From an uncultured Selenomonadales bacterium (GTDB taxonomy: Bacteria; Bacillota; Negativicutes; Selenomonadales; Selenomonadaceae): a stretch of DNA of 41,590 nucleotides. Below the pieces are notes generated by a model. The model was not told the DNA's origin. It saw only the letters and a program-made list of their open reading frames with translations, and ran no database searches. Positions 33,285 through 40,386 of this stretch are shown here, one piece after another. Positions within the stretch are counted from its first letter, which is position 1, and the number at the start of each line of letters is the position of its first letter. Where the stretch lies: the NCBI GenBank assembly GCA_946407095.1, contig CAMJMR010000021.1, forward strand, positions 1 to 41,590, written 5' to 3'. Both the position numbers and the translations under genes were made by a program.

Positions 33285-33605
33285 ATGACTTACGAAATCA
33301 TGAGCATGAACGAACTCGACGCAGTAAGCGGCGGCACATACGGCGAGTACAAGGAGCTGCGCGATCTCATAAAGAGAAACACCGGCAAGGAATTGAACGC
33401 GAGAGGCGTTGAGAAATGGTTGAAAGACACGTTTGACATCGAAGCGGAAATCAGCACCGGATTTTTCCTGAACTTCAGTGACGACGCGGGCAAAACGAAC
33501 ACCTACAAAACGATAATCCCGTCGGAATATCCCAATACAAAACCGATGATAGAATACATTTCTCACCAAGAAGTTATCAAGCGAATCAAGAAACACTTTG
33601 GCTGA
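33285..33605 (+). CDS. Double-glycine leader protein 3
   Basis: A 106-residue paralogue with leader MTYEIMSMNELDAVSGG, mature start TYGEYKELRDLI, then VEKWLKDTFDIEAEISTGFFLNFSDDAGKTNTYK (in blocks) and a longer loop before ISHQEVIKRIKK. No cysteine. I start at ATG 33285, behind TTGGAGGG; an in-frame upstream ATG at 33270 has no such site. It ends the first tandem set and is followed by a terminator. Confidence 0.82.
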   Translation: MTYEIMSMNELDAVSGGTYGEYKELRDLIKRNTGKELNARGVEKWLKDTFDIEAEISTGFFLNFSDDAGKTNTYKTIIPSEYPNTKPMIEYISHQEVIKRIKKHFG

Positions 33606-33621
33606 ACAAATAACGGTAAAC

Positions 33622-33651
33622 GCCCTTCGGCAACACGCCGGAGGGTTTTTC
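33622..33651 (+). terminator. Terminator after double-glycine gene 3
   Basis: CGCCCTTCGGC, loop AACAC, GCCGGAGGG and TTTTT: nine pairs with one G-T, then a T run. Confidence 0.85.
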
Positions 33652-33682
33652 GTTTGACGACGCAAATTTTTTTTGCCAAGCG

Positions 33683-33712
33683 TGTAACAACTCTGCGCGG
33701 CAAGCGTATAAG
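33683..33712 (+). promoter_or_regulatory. Promoter of the double-glycine protein genes, copy 2
   Basis: TGTAAC, 18 bases, TATAAG and GGGACAGAAAGA, matching copy 1 at 32535-32564 in both boxes, spacing and the bases after the -10 box. The spacer sequence itself differs, which supports functional constraint. Confidence 0.6.
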
Positions 33713-33747
33713 GGACAGAAAGATTTAACACGAAGGAGAAATGACAT

Positions 33748-34110
33748 ATGGCAACACGTTAAGAGAATCTCAAGAAAATCAACGCGGAGCTCGAAAAACT
33801 CAGCGATGAGGAACTTAACGCGGTAGCGGGCGGCACTTGCCAAGAAACCGACGAACTCATAAGAGCAATCGGACCGGTTGACGTGCGCGTAAAGAACGGT
33901 CACACGCACTACCAAACGACTTACAGCACAGAGCACAGGCAACTTAAACGCGGCGAGGTTGCAGATTATTTGAAAAACCACTACGGCATCGAAGCGAACA
34001 TCAGCAACGGGTTCCTGTGTTTCAGCGACGGTTCTAAGAACACTTACAAGCGGAACGGCAAATCCATGACTCACGCGGAAGTTTGGGACTTAATCGTACA
34101 AAAAATATAA
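33748..34110 (+). pseudogene. Double-glycine leader protein 4, stop at codon 5
   Basis: The frame reads MATR, then TAA (33760-33762), then continues without another stop for 115 codons. It contains LSDEELNAVAGGT, a leader closer to the Nif11-type LSDEELEAVAGG ending than in proteins 1-3, and the family domain: GEVADYLKNHYGIEANISNG, SDGSKNTYK, MTHAEV. A GAA or CAA codon mutated to TAA is the simple explanation. No ATG, GTG or TTG occurs between the stop and the GG site, so a short restart with leader is not available. Good ribosome site and own promoter remain, so the damage looks recent. Confidence 0.78.
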
Positions 34111-34128
34111 TCACGGCCTCAAAATAAA

Positions 34129-34160
34129 CAAAAGCCCTGCACAAATCGGCGGGGCTTTTT
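34129..34160 (+). terminator. Terminator after double-glycine gene 4
   Basis: AAAAGCCCTGC, loop ACAAATCG, GCGGGGCTTTTT: eleven pairs including one G-T and a T run. The bases after it (CGTTTGACG) also follow the terminator of gene 3, suggesting duplication of the whole unit. Confidence 0.8.
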
Positions 34161-34163
34161 CGT

Positions 34164-34193
34164 TTGACGGAGGAAAAAATTTTTTGTTAGAAT
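34164..34193 (+). promoter_or_regulatory. Predicted promoter of the GT4 gene at 34213
   Basis: TTGACG, 18 bases, TAGAAT, 19 bases before the start codon. Confidence 0.5.
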
Positions 34194-34212
34194 GGCGGCG
34201 AAAGGAGCAATC

Positions 34213-35334
34213 ATGAATATTTGCCTGCTGATAAAAGATTTTGCCGTCGGGAAAAAATTTTTGGCGGACGGACGCCCGACCAAGAGCGGCGCGGAAATTC
34301 ACGGGGAAAATCACGCGCTGCAACTCGTCAAGCTCGGACACCGCGTCACGATCATGACGAAGAAGCGATTCTTCCACACGGCGGCGCGCGAAAATTTCAA
34401 CGGCATCGACTTGGTAAGACTGCACCCGCCGTTTCGTTGGCTGGAAATTTTTTGCCGCCTGCTGACCACGCACAACGACATCGACGCCTTTTACATCATC
34501 GGCACGCCGAAGTTCGCGGTTTGGGCGATTTTGTTCGCGCGGCTGTTCAAAAAGCCCGTGACGTTGGCTCTGACCGGCAAGGCTGAAATTTTCGGCGCGG
34601 ACTCTTGGCGGAACAAAATTTTGGCGAAGTGCACGCATTACGTTGCCACGACGAAGGAAATTCGCGACGGTTTTATCCAAAGCGGCGGCATTGCGCCCGA
34701 AAAAATTTCAATCCTGCCGCACGGCATCGACACCGCCAAATATCCGCAATCGAACGAATCACGGCGGCGCGAGCTGAAAATTTCTCATGGCGTCGAGCCT
34801 GCGCGGAAAGTTTTGCTGTTCTGCGCGAGAATCGTCCCCGATAAGGGCGTCGACACCCTTCAGGACGTGTGGCGAATTTTGCATAAAAAATTCCCCGACG
34901 CGCTGCTGTTCGTGGTAGGCGGCGGGCTCAATCATCTGCTTGACGAGTTGCGGGCACTTTCCGCCGAGCTGGACGGCTCAATCAAAGTCATCGGCGAAGT
35001 CGACGCGCCGCAAGAATTCTACCAGATGGCGGACGTTTACATTTTCCCTTCGCGCCATGAAGGCTTGCCGACTTCCCTGCTTGAGGCTATGGCGAGCGGC
35101 TTGCCCTGCGTCACGAGCGACATCGGCGGCTGCGAGGACGTGATTGAAAACGACGTGAACGGCTACCGAGTTTATTCCGAAGACGCGGCGGCTTTCGCTG
35201 AAAAAATTTCGTTACTGTTCGAGGACGACGCGCGCAGAAAACTTTTCGGAGAGCGGGCGGCCAAGTTGATTCGACAGAATTGCGACTTCGCGACCGTCAT
35301 TCCTAAGTTGGCTGAAATTATTTCGGCGCGCTGA
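34213..35334 (+). CDS. Glycosyltransferase family 4
   Basis: A 373-residue GT-B enzyme. Landmarks: KSGAEIHGENHALQLVKLGH in the acceptor half, ILPHGIDTAKYP at the domain joint, KVLLFCARIVPDKGVDTL, and the EX7E motif in FPSRHEGLPTSLLEAMASG, followed by LPCVTSDIGGCEDVI, all typical of retaining GT4 enzymes that build surface polysaccharide or lipopolysaccharide. AAAGGAG precedes ATG 34213. Its last 17 bases overlap the 3' end of the convergent beta-lactamase gene, with no terminator between. Confidence 0.92.
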   Translation: MNICLLIKDFAVGKKFLADGRPTKSGAEIHGENHALQLVKLGHRVTIMTKKRFFHTAARENFNGIDLVRLHPPFRWLEIFCRLLTTHNDIDAFYIIGTPKFAVWAILFARLFKKPVTLALTGKAEIFGADSWRNKILAKCTHYVATTKEIRDGFIQSGGIAPEKISILPHGIDTAKYPQSNESRRRELKISHGVEPARKVLLFCARIVPDKGVDTLQDVWRILHKKFPDALLFVVGGGLNHLLDELRALSAELDGSIKVIGEVDAPQEFYQMADVYIFPSRHEGLPTSLLEAMASGLPCVTSDIGGCEDVIENDVNGYRVYSEDAAAFAEKISLLFEDDARRKLFGERAAKLIRQNCDFATVIPKLAEIISAR

Positions 35335-36163
35335 AAATCATTCGAGTGACATCGGCGACAAGTTCGTTGTCATAGCGTGCGCCCGCTTCGTTTCGACGCG
35401 TCATAATCGCAACGACAATCGGCTTTCTGTTCGGCGGGAAGATGACGGCAATATCGTTTCGCATACCGTAATTGATGCCCGCGCCGCTTTTGTCGACGAC
35501 TTTCCAATCCTTCGGGACGCCCGCCTTGATTAAATCGTCGGTTATGGAGTTGTCGCTCATCCACGACGCGAGCAAAATTTTTTTGTCGTCGCGGAGCAAA
35601 TCGCCCAAAAGGTAAAGTTGCAAATCCTTGGCGAGTTGGCGAGGTGTGCTTGTGTCGTCGAGGCTGCCGGGCATGTAAATGTTCAGTTCCGGCTCAAGCC
35701 GCGCAGGTTCGGTCACGGTATCGCCGATAGCCCGTAAATTTTCTCTGAACGCGTCAATGCCGCCCAATTCCTCCATCACCAAGTTGGCGGCGGTGTTATC
35801 GCTGATTCGCAACGCCGCTTCGCAAATTTCGGCAACGGTCAAGCCGTCGGCGACGTGCGCCTTTGTTATCGCGGAGTAGGGCAAAATTTCATCCGCCGAA
35901 TAAATTCTAAGTTCGTTGAGTTCGTCGAAGGTCTTGCGTTGCAGGAGCGCGCCTACGCTCAAAAATTTATGCGTCGAGCAGTAAGCGAATCGCTCATCGG
36001 CATTGTAGGCAATTTCGCTGTTGTCGTTGGTGTCGAGGACGTAAACGCCAATCTTCGCGTTGTATTTCGCTTCGAGCGCGCCGAAATTCAATTCGGGCGT
36101 TTCCTGCTTGCACCCCGCCGACATCATCAGCAAGGCAAGCGCGAGAATCAAAAATTTTTTCAT
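35318..36163 (-). CDS. Class A serine beta-lactamase, lipoprotein
   Basis: A 281-residue class A beta-lactamase with all catalytic motifs: S63-T-H-K66 (the S70xxK pair, preceded by Cys62), S121-D-N123 (SDN loop), E157-P-E-L-N161 (omega-loop E166 and N170 equivalents) and K225-S-G227 in place of KTG. The N-terminus is a lipoprotein signal with lipobox SAGC, Cys18 as the lipid anchor, so it should sit on a membrane facing the periplasm. ATG 36163 has AAGG at the right distance; GTG 36172 would add three residues. Active hydrolysis of penicillins is likely from the motifs, spectrum not predictable. Confidence 0.93.
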   Translation of the reverse strand: MKKFLILALALLMMSAGCKQETPELNFGALEAKYNAKIGVYVLDTNDNSEIAYNADERFAYCSTHKFLSVGALLQRKTFDELNELRIYSADEILPYSAITKAHVADGLTVAEICEAALRISDNTAANLVMEELGGIDAFRENLRAIGDTVTEPARLEPELNIYMPGSLDDTSTPRQLAKDLQLYLLGDLLRDDKKILLASWMSDNSITDDLIKAGVPKDWKVVDKSGAGINYGMRNDIAVIFPPNRKPIVVAIMTRRNEAGARYDNELVADVTRMIFSAPK

Positions 36164-36271
36164 ACGTTTCACCTTCCGAGACGATTATAAATGAAAATCC
36201 GTCGACGTCAAAAATTTTTTGGGCGTTGACTTTTTTTTTGCTATCGCGTAAATTTTTTTCGAGGTGATGTT

Positions 36272-38011
36272 GTGGACGATAAAAAAGTTTTCGAGTTGGC
36301 GGATGCTTGCGGGATTTTCGAGCTGACGGGCGCGGACATTCAAGCGGAAGAAATTTTGACGGCGGGCAATTCGTTTTTCGACAAAAGCTATTTCGGGACG
36401 CGCGTTTTGATTTTGGCTCCGCACCCCGACGACGAAATTAACATCGCGGGCAACATGATTCTGACTATGGCGGCGGCGAAGGCTGAAATTTTCGCGGCGT
36501 ATTCGACGAGCGGCGACTTCGTCCAAGCGGCGGAGGTTCGTGCTCAAGAGGCGGTCGACGCGCTGAAAATTTTGGGCGTGCCGCGCGAAAGGATAATTTT
36601 CCTGGGCTATGGCGACGGGCATAAACTTTCCGACACGCCGACGCCTTCGCCTGCCGGTCACGTCGAAACCTACGCGGCTGCGGGCTTCGTCGACTACGCG
36701 ACAAAAACTTTCGGGCGACCCGCCGCCTACACCCGCCAAAACTTCAAGCGCGATTTGAAAAGCCTCCTGCTTGAGTTGCGGGCGAATATAATTTTCTGCG
36801 TCGACTTCGACAATCACCCCGACCACCGCACGCTGTCGATTCTGTTCGAGGAGGTCATGGGCGAAATTCTTTCCGAGCGCAACGACTATCGCCCCGAAGT
36901 CTACAAAAAGTTCGCCTACGCGACCGCCTTCACCGCCGCGCCCGATTTTTACGACGCCAACCTTCGCGCCACGCTCAAGCCGAAAATCGGCGAGACCGAC
37001 ACCTACGACTTCGACCTTGTCGACCGAGCCAATTACGTTTGGGCAAATCGCGTGCGCTTCCCCGTCATGAACTATCAGACGCTACTCAAGGACAATCCGC
37101 TTGCCGACGCGATTTTTGCGCACAAATCTCAACGCAACGAGTGGAACGCCCTCCGCATACTCAACAGCGACGAAATTTTTTTCGAGCGGCGCACCGACAG
37201 CTTGACGTTCGCCGCGCAGGTTCGGGCGACTTCCGGCGACGCCGCCAAGGTTCGCGACTTCAAACTGATTGACACTGCCGACGTTGCCGCCGTGCCCGCG
37301 CAGATTGCCGACAACCTTTGGCAACCGACCGACGCGCAACGGAAAATTTTTTTCGCATGGAACGAGGCAATTCAAGTTCGGCGCATTGTGCTTTACGGCA
37401 ACCCGCTTGACGAGGCGACCGCCAAGATTTCCTTGCGACTGGAACTTGCCGAGGCTCAAGCCGTCATTGACAAGACGCGGCTCTACCTGGATAATGTGAA
37501 AACTTTCAGCGCGGAGCTTCCGAATCGCGGGCGGCCGCTGATGATTGACACCGATAAAATTTTCGTGACGCGGGCTGAAATTGCCGTTGTCGACGCGGGA
37601 AAGGATTTCGGGCTTGCCGAGGTTGAATTCTTCGCCAATGCCGAGCCCCTGCGCAAAATCCCGCCGTTCGTCAAGCTGACGGTCAACGACAACTTTGCCT
37701 ACCGCTACGCCGTGCCCTCCGAGGCTGAAAAAATTTCGTTGGGGCTTTACCGCTTCCACGTCGACGCGCCCGTTAGGATTACGGCTGCGGCGGGCGACGA
37801 AAGCCTTTTGTCCGAAGTCGTCACGGACGGCGAGCTGATTCTGAATTTCGGCAAGGCCGAGGAAATTTTGGTGACGGCTGAAGTTATCGGCTCTGACATT
37901 TACGACCGCGTGATTATTCGCCGCGTCGGGGATTTGGCGCAAATTCAGCTGAAGGTTTGGCAGTGGCTCGACAAGCTTAGGGTTCACAAAATCAGGAATG
38001 TTGACAGATAA
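36272..38011 (+). CDS. PIG-L/LmbE-family deacetylase with C-terminal beta domains
   Basis: A 579-residue protein. Residues 40-260 are a PIG-L/LmbE domain, with the zinc motif APHPDDE (His51, Asp54) and the later NHPDHR. These enzymes remove N-acetyl groups from GlcNAc-type sugars. The last 300 residues are strand-rich with an FFAWNEAIQVRRIVLYGNP stretch that resembles a discoidin-type sugar-binding fold. No signal peptide, so a cytosolic sugar or lipid-sugar deacetylase is inferred. GTG start behind AGGTGATGTT. The last 18 codons are present again, recoded, at 38117-38170 beyond repeat E4. Confidence 0.87.
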   Translation: MDDKKVFELADACGIFELTGADIQAEEILTAGNSFFDKSYFGTRVLILAPHPDDEINIAGNMILTMAAAKAEIFAAYSTSGDFVQAAEVRAQEAVDALKILGVPRERIIFLGYGDGHKLSDTPTPSPAGHVETYAAAGFVDYATKTFGRPAAYTRQNFKRDLKSLLLELRANIIFCVDFDNHPDHRTLSILFEEVMGEILSERNDYRPEVYKKFAYATAFTAAPDFYDANLRATLKPKIGETDTYDFDLVDRANYVWANRVRFPVMNYQTLLKDNPLADAIFAHKSQRNEWNALRILNSDEIFFERRTDSLTFAAQVRATSGDAAKVRDFKLIDTADVAAVPAQIADNLWQPTDAQRKIFFAWNEAIQVRRIVLYGNPLDEATAKISLRLELAEAQAVIDKTRLYLDNVKTFSAELPNRGRPLMIDTDKIFVTRAEIAVVDAGKDFGLAEVEFFANAEPLRKIPPFVKLTVNDNFAYRYAVPSEAEKISLGLYRFHVDAPVRITAAAGDESLLSEVVTDGELILNFGKAEEILVTAEVIGSDIYDRVIIRRVGDLAQIQLKVWQWLDKLRVHKIRNVDR

Positions 38012-38116
38012 AATTTTTAAGGCTAGCAATGCGCATGCGTTGCGTTTCGTCGCGGCGATAACGTTTGAAGTGTCGGACGGCGCGGCGCGCTTACTGTTCC
38101 GCCGCTTTCAAAGCGG
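38012..38116 (+). repeat. GGCTAG repeat element E4
   Basis: Begins about ten A/T bases after the stop: GGCTAG, then a hairpin with CAATGC and GCGTTG arms. Compared with AAATGC/GCATTT of the other copies, the end pair changed on both sides (A-T to C-G), so pairing is kept. It ends CCGCTTTCAAAGCGGC, and the duplicated gene tail starts at the next base. Confidence 0.8.
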
Positions 38117-38170
38117 CTGGCAGTGGCTTGACAAGTTGCGCGTCCACAAGATACGAAAGGTCGACAGATG
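38117..38170 (+). pseudogene. Duplicate of the PIG-L gene 3' end
   Basis: 54 bases aligned without gaps to 37958-38011. Both read WQWLDKLRVHKIR, then N or K, VDR and a stop (TAA against TGA). Nine sense codons differ and eight changes are synonymous, including two-base swaps such as AGG/CGC, AGG/CGA and CTT/TTG. Its TGA overlaps the ATG of yrbL (ATGA), the usual operon junction, so this is probably the original tail and the upstream copy came later. Confidence 0.82.
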
Positions 38171-38785
38171 AGCAAAGTTTTGACAATCAACGAGGAACTG
38201 TTTATCGGTTCGGGCGGGCACCAAGCGACGTACATTCACCCGATTGACCCGCGCAAGTGCATAAAAATTCCGCACATGAAGGACGACGGCGACGTTCGCA
38301 AGGAAATGCGCTATCGTCGAATCTGCGCGGCAAAGTTGGAGCGTTCGCGGCTCGTGACGGAATTTTTCGGGACGGTCGAAACGAATTTGGGGCTCGGCTA
38401 CGTCTTTGAGCGCGTCGTCGATTACAACGGCGAAACCAGCCGCGATATGAAAGCCTTCCTGCCCAAGACCAAGCCCGACGCCAAGACGTTGCAACAAATC
38501 TGGACGGTGCTGTTGAACTTCAAATCTGACTTTCTGCGCGAAAACATTGCGATAGTCGACACCGACATAGAAAACTTCATGGTGCAGGAGACCGCGCCCG
38601 GAGCTTACCGCGTGCGAATCGTCGACAACATCGGCACGCCCGTTTTGATTCCGCTCGTCTATTGGTTTGAATTCGCGGCGGCGTGGAAGGCTAAACGCTA
38701 TTGGAACAGAATCGTCGATTGGCTCGCCGAAAACTACGCCGAAATAATTCCGCCCGAACTCGCCGCGCAGCTTAGGGAAAATTAA
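38168..38785 (+). CDS. yrbL: YrbL-family protein kinase-like protein
   Basis: A 205-residue member of the YrbL family, a small kinase-like fold. Seen are FIGSGGHQATYIHPIDPRKCIKI (glycine loop and lysine), TNLGLGYVFERVVDYNGE and a late IVDNIGTP where kinases have the DFG-like Asp. In enterobacteria yrbL is in the PhoP regulon; function is not settled. The ATG overlaps the stop of the duplicated PIG-L tail, so the original operon was PIG-L gene then yrbL. The ribosome site AAAGG lies in that tail. Confidence 0.85.
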   Translation: MSKVLTINEELFIGSGGHQATYIHPIDPRKCIKIPHMKDDGDVRKEMRYRRICAAKLERSRLVTEFFGTVETNLGLGYVFERVVDYNGETSRDMKAFLPKTKPDAKTLQQIWTVLLNFKSDFLRENIAIVDTDIENFMVQETAPGAYRVRIVDNIGTPVLIPLVYWFEFAAAWKAKRYWNRIVDWLAENYAEIIPPELAAQLREN

Positions 38786-38786
38786 T

Positions 38787-38815
38787 TTGCAAATGCTCGT
38801 TCGACAAAATATAAT
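38787..38815 (+). promoter_or_regulatory. Predicted promoter of the exported protein at 38839
   Basis: TTGCAA, 17 bases, TATAAT; 23 bases before the start codon. Confidence 0.6.
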
Positions 38816-38838
38816 CGCGTCGAAGGGAGGCAACTCGT

Positions 38839-39258
38839 ATGAAAATATTTTCGATAGCGGCAGCGTTCATCTTCGCCGTGATAATTTCTTCGACGGCATG
38901 GGCGGCCACGTGGACGCCGATTGACACAGGCGATGAGGGCACAAAAGTTTTCGTCGACAAAAGCTCAATCAAGCGCGGCGTTCGGTGTGCGGCATTGGGC
39001 ATTAACAGAGCGGACGGCTTCACCGCGAACATCAAGCTTGAAATGGAAATGCCCGACCAAAAGCCGTTCGTGATGATTAACACGATGGGTTTCTTCACCG
39101 ACAACGGCAGTAAGAAAAAATGCTATATCGCGCAAATCGACGAGGACGGCAAGCCCGCGCAAGATGCTTCGATTCAGCCGGAGATATCTGACGCCGACGG
39201 CAAAGACGGAACCATTTGGCCTAAGGTTTACGCCTACCTCCAGAAAAATTTACCGTGA
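38839..39258 (+). CDS. Exported small protein, adhesin-E-like
   Basis: A 139-residue protein with a signal peptide (KIFSIAAAFIFAVII, cut near AWA). The mature part starts ATWTPIDTGDEGTKVFVDKSSI, reminiscent of the surface-adhesin protein E type domain (a W-P tag followed by a VD-SSI strand), but the match is short and by eye. Four cysteines or fewer; two are visible (near 48 and 95). Strong GGGAGG before the ATG and a separate promoter. Followed by a terminator, so a single-gene unit. Role unknown. Confidence 0.75.
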   Translation: MKIFSIAAAFIFAVIISSTAWAATWTPIDTGDEGTKVFVDKSSIKRGVRCAALGINRADGFTANIKLEMEMPDQKPFVMINTMGFFTDNGSKKKCYIAQIDEDGKPAQDASIQPEISDADGKDGTIWPKVYAYLQKNLP

Positions 39259-39283
39259 AAAACTTCGCGCCGAAATAAAATCG

Positions 39284-39310
39284 CCCCTCCTTTTCGGGAG
39301 GGGTCTTTTT
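39284..39310 (+). terminator. Terminator after the exported protein
   Basis: CCCCTCC, loop TTTTC, GGGAGGGG and TCTTTTT. Confidence 0.9.
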
Positions 39311-39347
39311 GTGTTAGAATTGCCAAAAACTCAAGGAGAAATGACGC

Positions 39348-40142
39348 TTGAAAAAAATTTTCCTAATTGCGCTGACAATCCTCGGCTTAGGCTTTTACCA
39401 TACGCAGGCGCAGAACGTCGACAACATAACTGCCATTGCCGACGGTCCCAAAATCCTCGTGCTGAATTATCATCAAATCGACAACAAAGCCAATCCGCTG
39501 TCCGTTTCGATAAGCGACTTCGACGCGCAAATGAAATTCCTTGCCGACAGCGGCTGTATCACGATAACGCCCGACGAACTCTACGCGGGGCTAAACGGCG
39601 AAATCGACTTGCCGCCCAAGCCCGTGCTGATAACCTTCGACGACGGCTACATTGACAACTATACCAACGCCTTCCCGATTCTCAAGAAATATGGCTTGCG
39701 CGCGACGATTTTTATTATCCCCGCGTTCACGAGCGTTTATCCCGGCTACATGACGTGGGAACAGCTGAAGGAAATGGAGACGGGCGGCATAACGATTGAA
39801 TCGCACACGATGACGCACCCCAAGCTTGAAGAGCTGCCCGACGACGAAATTCGCACCGAACTGATAAATTCCAAGAATCTTCTTGAAGAAAACCTTGGCC
39901 ACCCCGTGGAGTTCCTTGCCTACCCGACGGGCACGTACAACTTGCACATCGCGGGCATAGCGCAGGACGCGGGCTACAAGGGCGCGTTCACGATTAAATA
40001 CGGCGTCGTCGACAGAGGCAGTAATTTTTTCGCGTTGGAGCGCGTCCCGATTTTCAACACGGCGCAAAATACCATGAAGGATTTTTACGAGCGCATTGCG
40101 TGGCGGCAGAGCTTTGAGGAATTCGGCTGGATGAAACGTTGA
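39348..40142 (+). CDS. Polysaccharide deacetylase (NodB/CE4)
   Basis: A 264-residue exported CE4 deacetylase. Signal-like N-terminus to about AQA (residue 21). Motif 1 is TFDDGY (97-101, Asp98 catalytic and Asp99 metal), motif 2 is SHTMTHP (His153 and His157 metal ligands), and a YPTGTYN motif 3 region follows. It removes N-acetyl groups from peptidoglycan, PNAG or another glycan outside the cytoplasm. TTG start with AAGGAG 9 bases upstream. Between a terminator and repeat R7, so a single gene. Confidence 0.92.
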   Translation: MKKIFLIALTILGLGFYHTQAQNVDNITAIADGPKILVLNYHQIDNKANPLSVSISDFDAQMKFLADSGCITITPDELYAGLNGEIDLPPKPVLITFDDGYIDNYTNAFPILKKYGLRATIFIIPAFTSVYPGYMTWEQLKEMETGGITIESHTMTHPKLEELPDDEIRTELINSKNLLEENLGHPVEFLAYPTGTYNLHIAGIAQDAGYKGAFTIKYGVVDRGSNFFALERVPIFNTAQNTMKDFYERIAWRQSFEEFGWMKR

Positions 40143-40145
40143 GCG

Positions 40146-40176
40146 GAGCCCTTTCGTTGGCTAAGCAAAAGGGCTC
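40146..40176 (+). terminator. Hairpin after the polysaccharide deacetylase
   Basis: GAGCCCTTT and AAAGGGCTC are a perfect nine-pair stem with a 13-base loop just after the stop codon. No T run follows directly, so it is a weak terminator or an mRNA end stabiliser. Confidence 0.55.
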
Positions 40177-40199
40177 AAAGACAGCTTTTGATTTTAAAT

Positions 40200-40383
40200 C
40201 TACTTTCTTTTGCACACCCAAAAGAAAGTAGCAAAGAAAAACCTCATGCTTGCCAGCGCGCATTCGCCCTCGCAGGGGCGAAAGGTCGTAACCCGCACCG
40301 CCCGATATTTTCAGCGTGGTTGCGCCGACGGTATTTGCATCACGCAAATGCGTCGGCGAGAGGCCGTCATCCATGACGGCCTC
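40200..40383 (+). repeat. Multi-hairpin repeat, copy R7
   Basis: CTACTTTCTTTTG, CACACCC, AAAAGAAAGTAG, CAAAGAAA; then a CCCTCGCAGGGGCG segment; central hairpin GCCGACGGTATTTGC/GCAAATGCGTCGGC around ATCAC; last hairpin GGCCGTCA/TGACGGCC. The last stem differs from R1 (GGCCGCCA/TGGCGGCC) on both arms. It ends three bases from the stop codon of the convergent GT2 gene. No other gene in 40143-40386. Confidence 0.85.
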
Positions 40384-40386
40384 TGC

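Noticed and set aside
19765-33762. Stop-codon reassignment to explain the in-frame TAG and TAA
   Set aside because: TAG, TAA and TGA all end normal genes of expected length in this window (ugd TAG, pckA TGA, PIG-L TAA), so the two broken genes are better explained singly.
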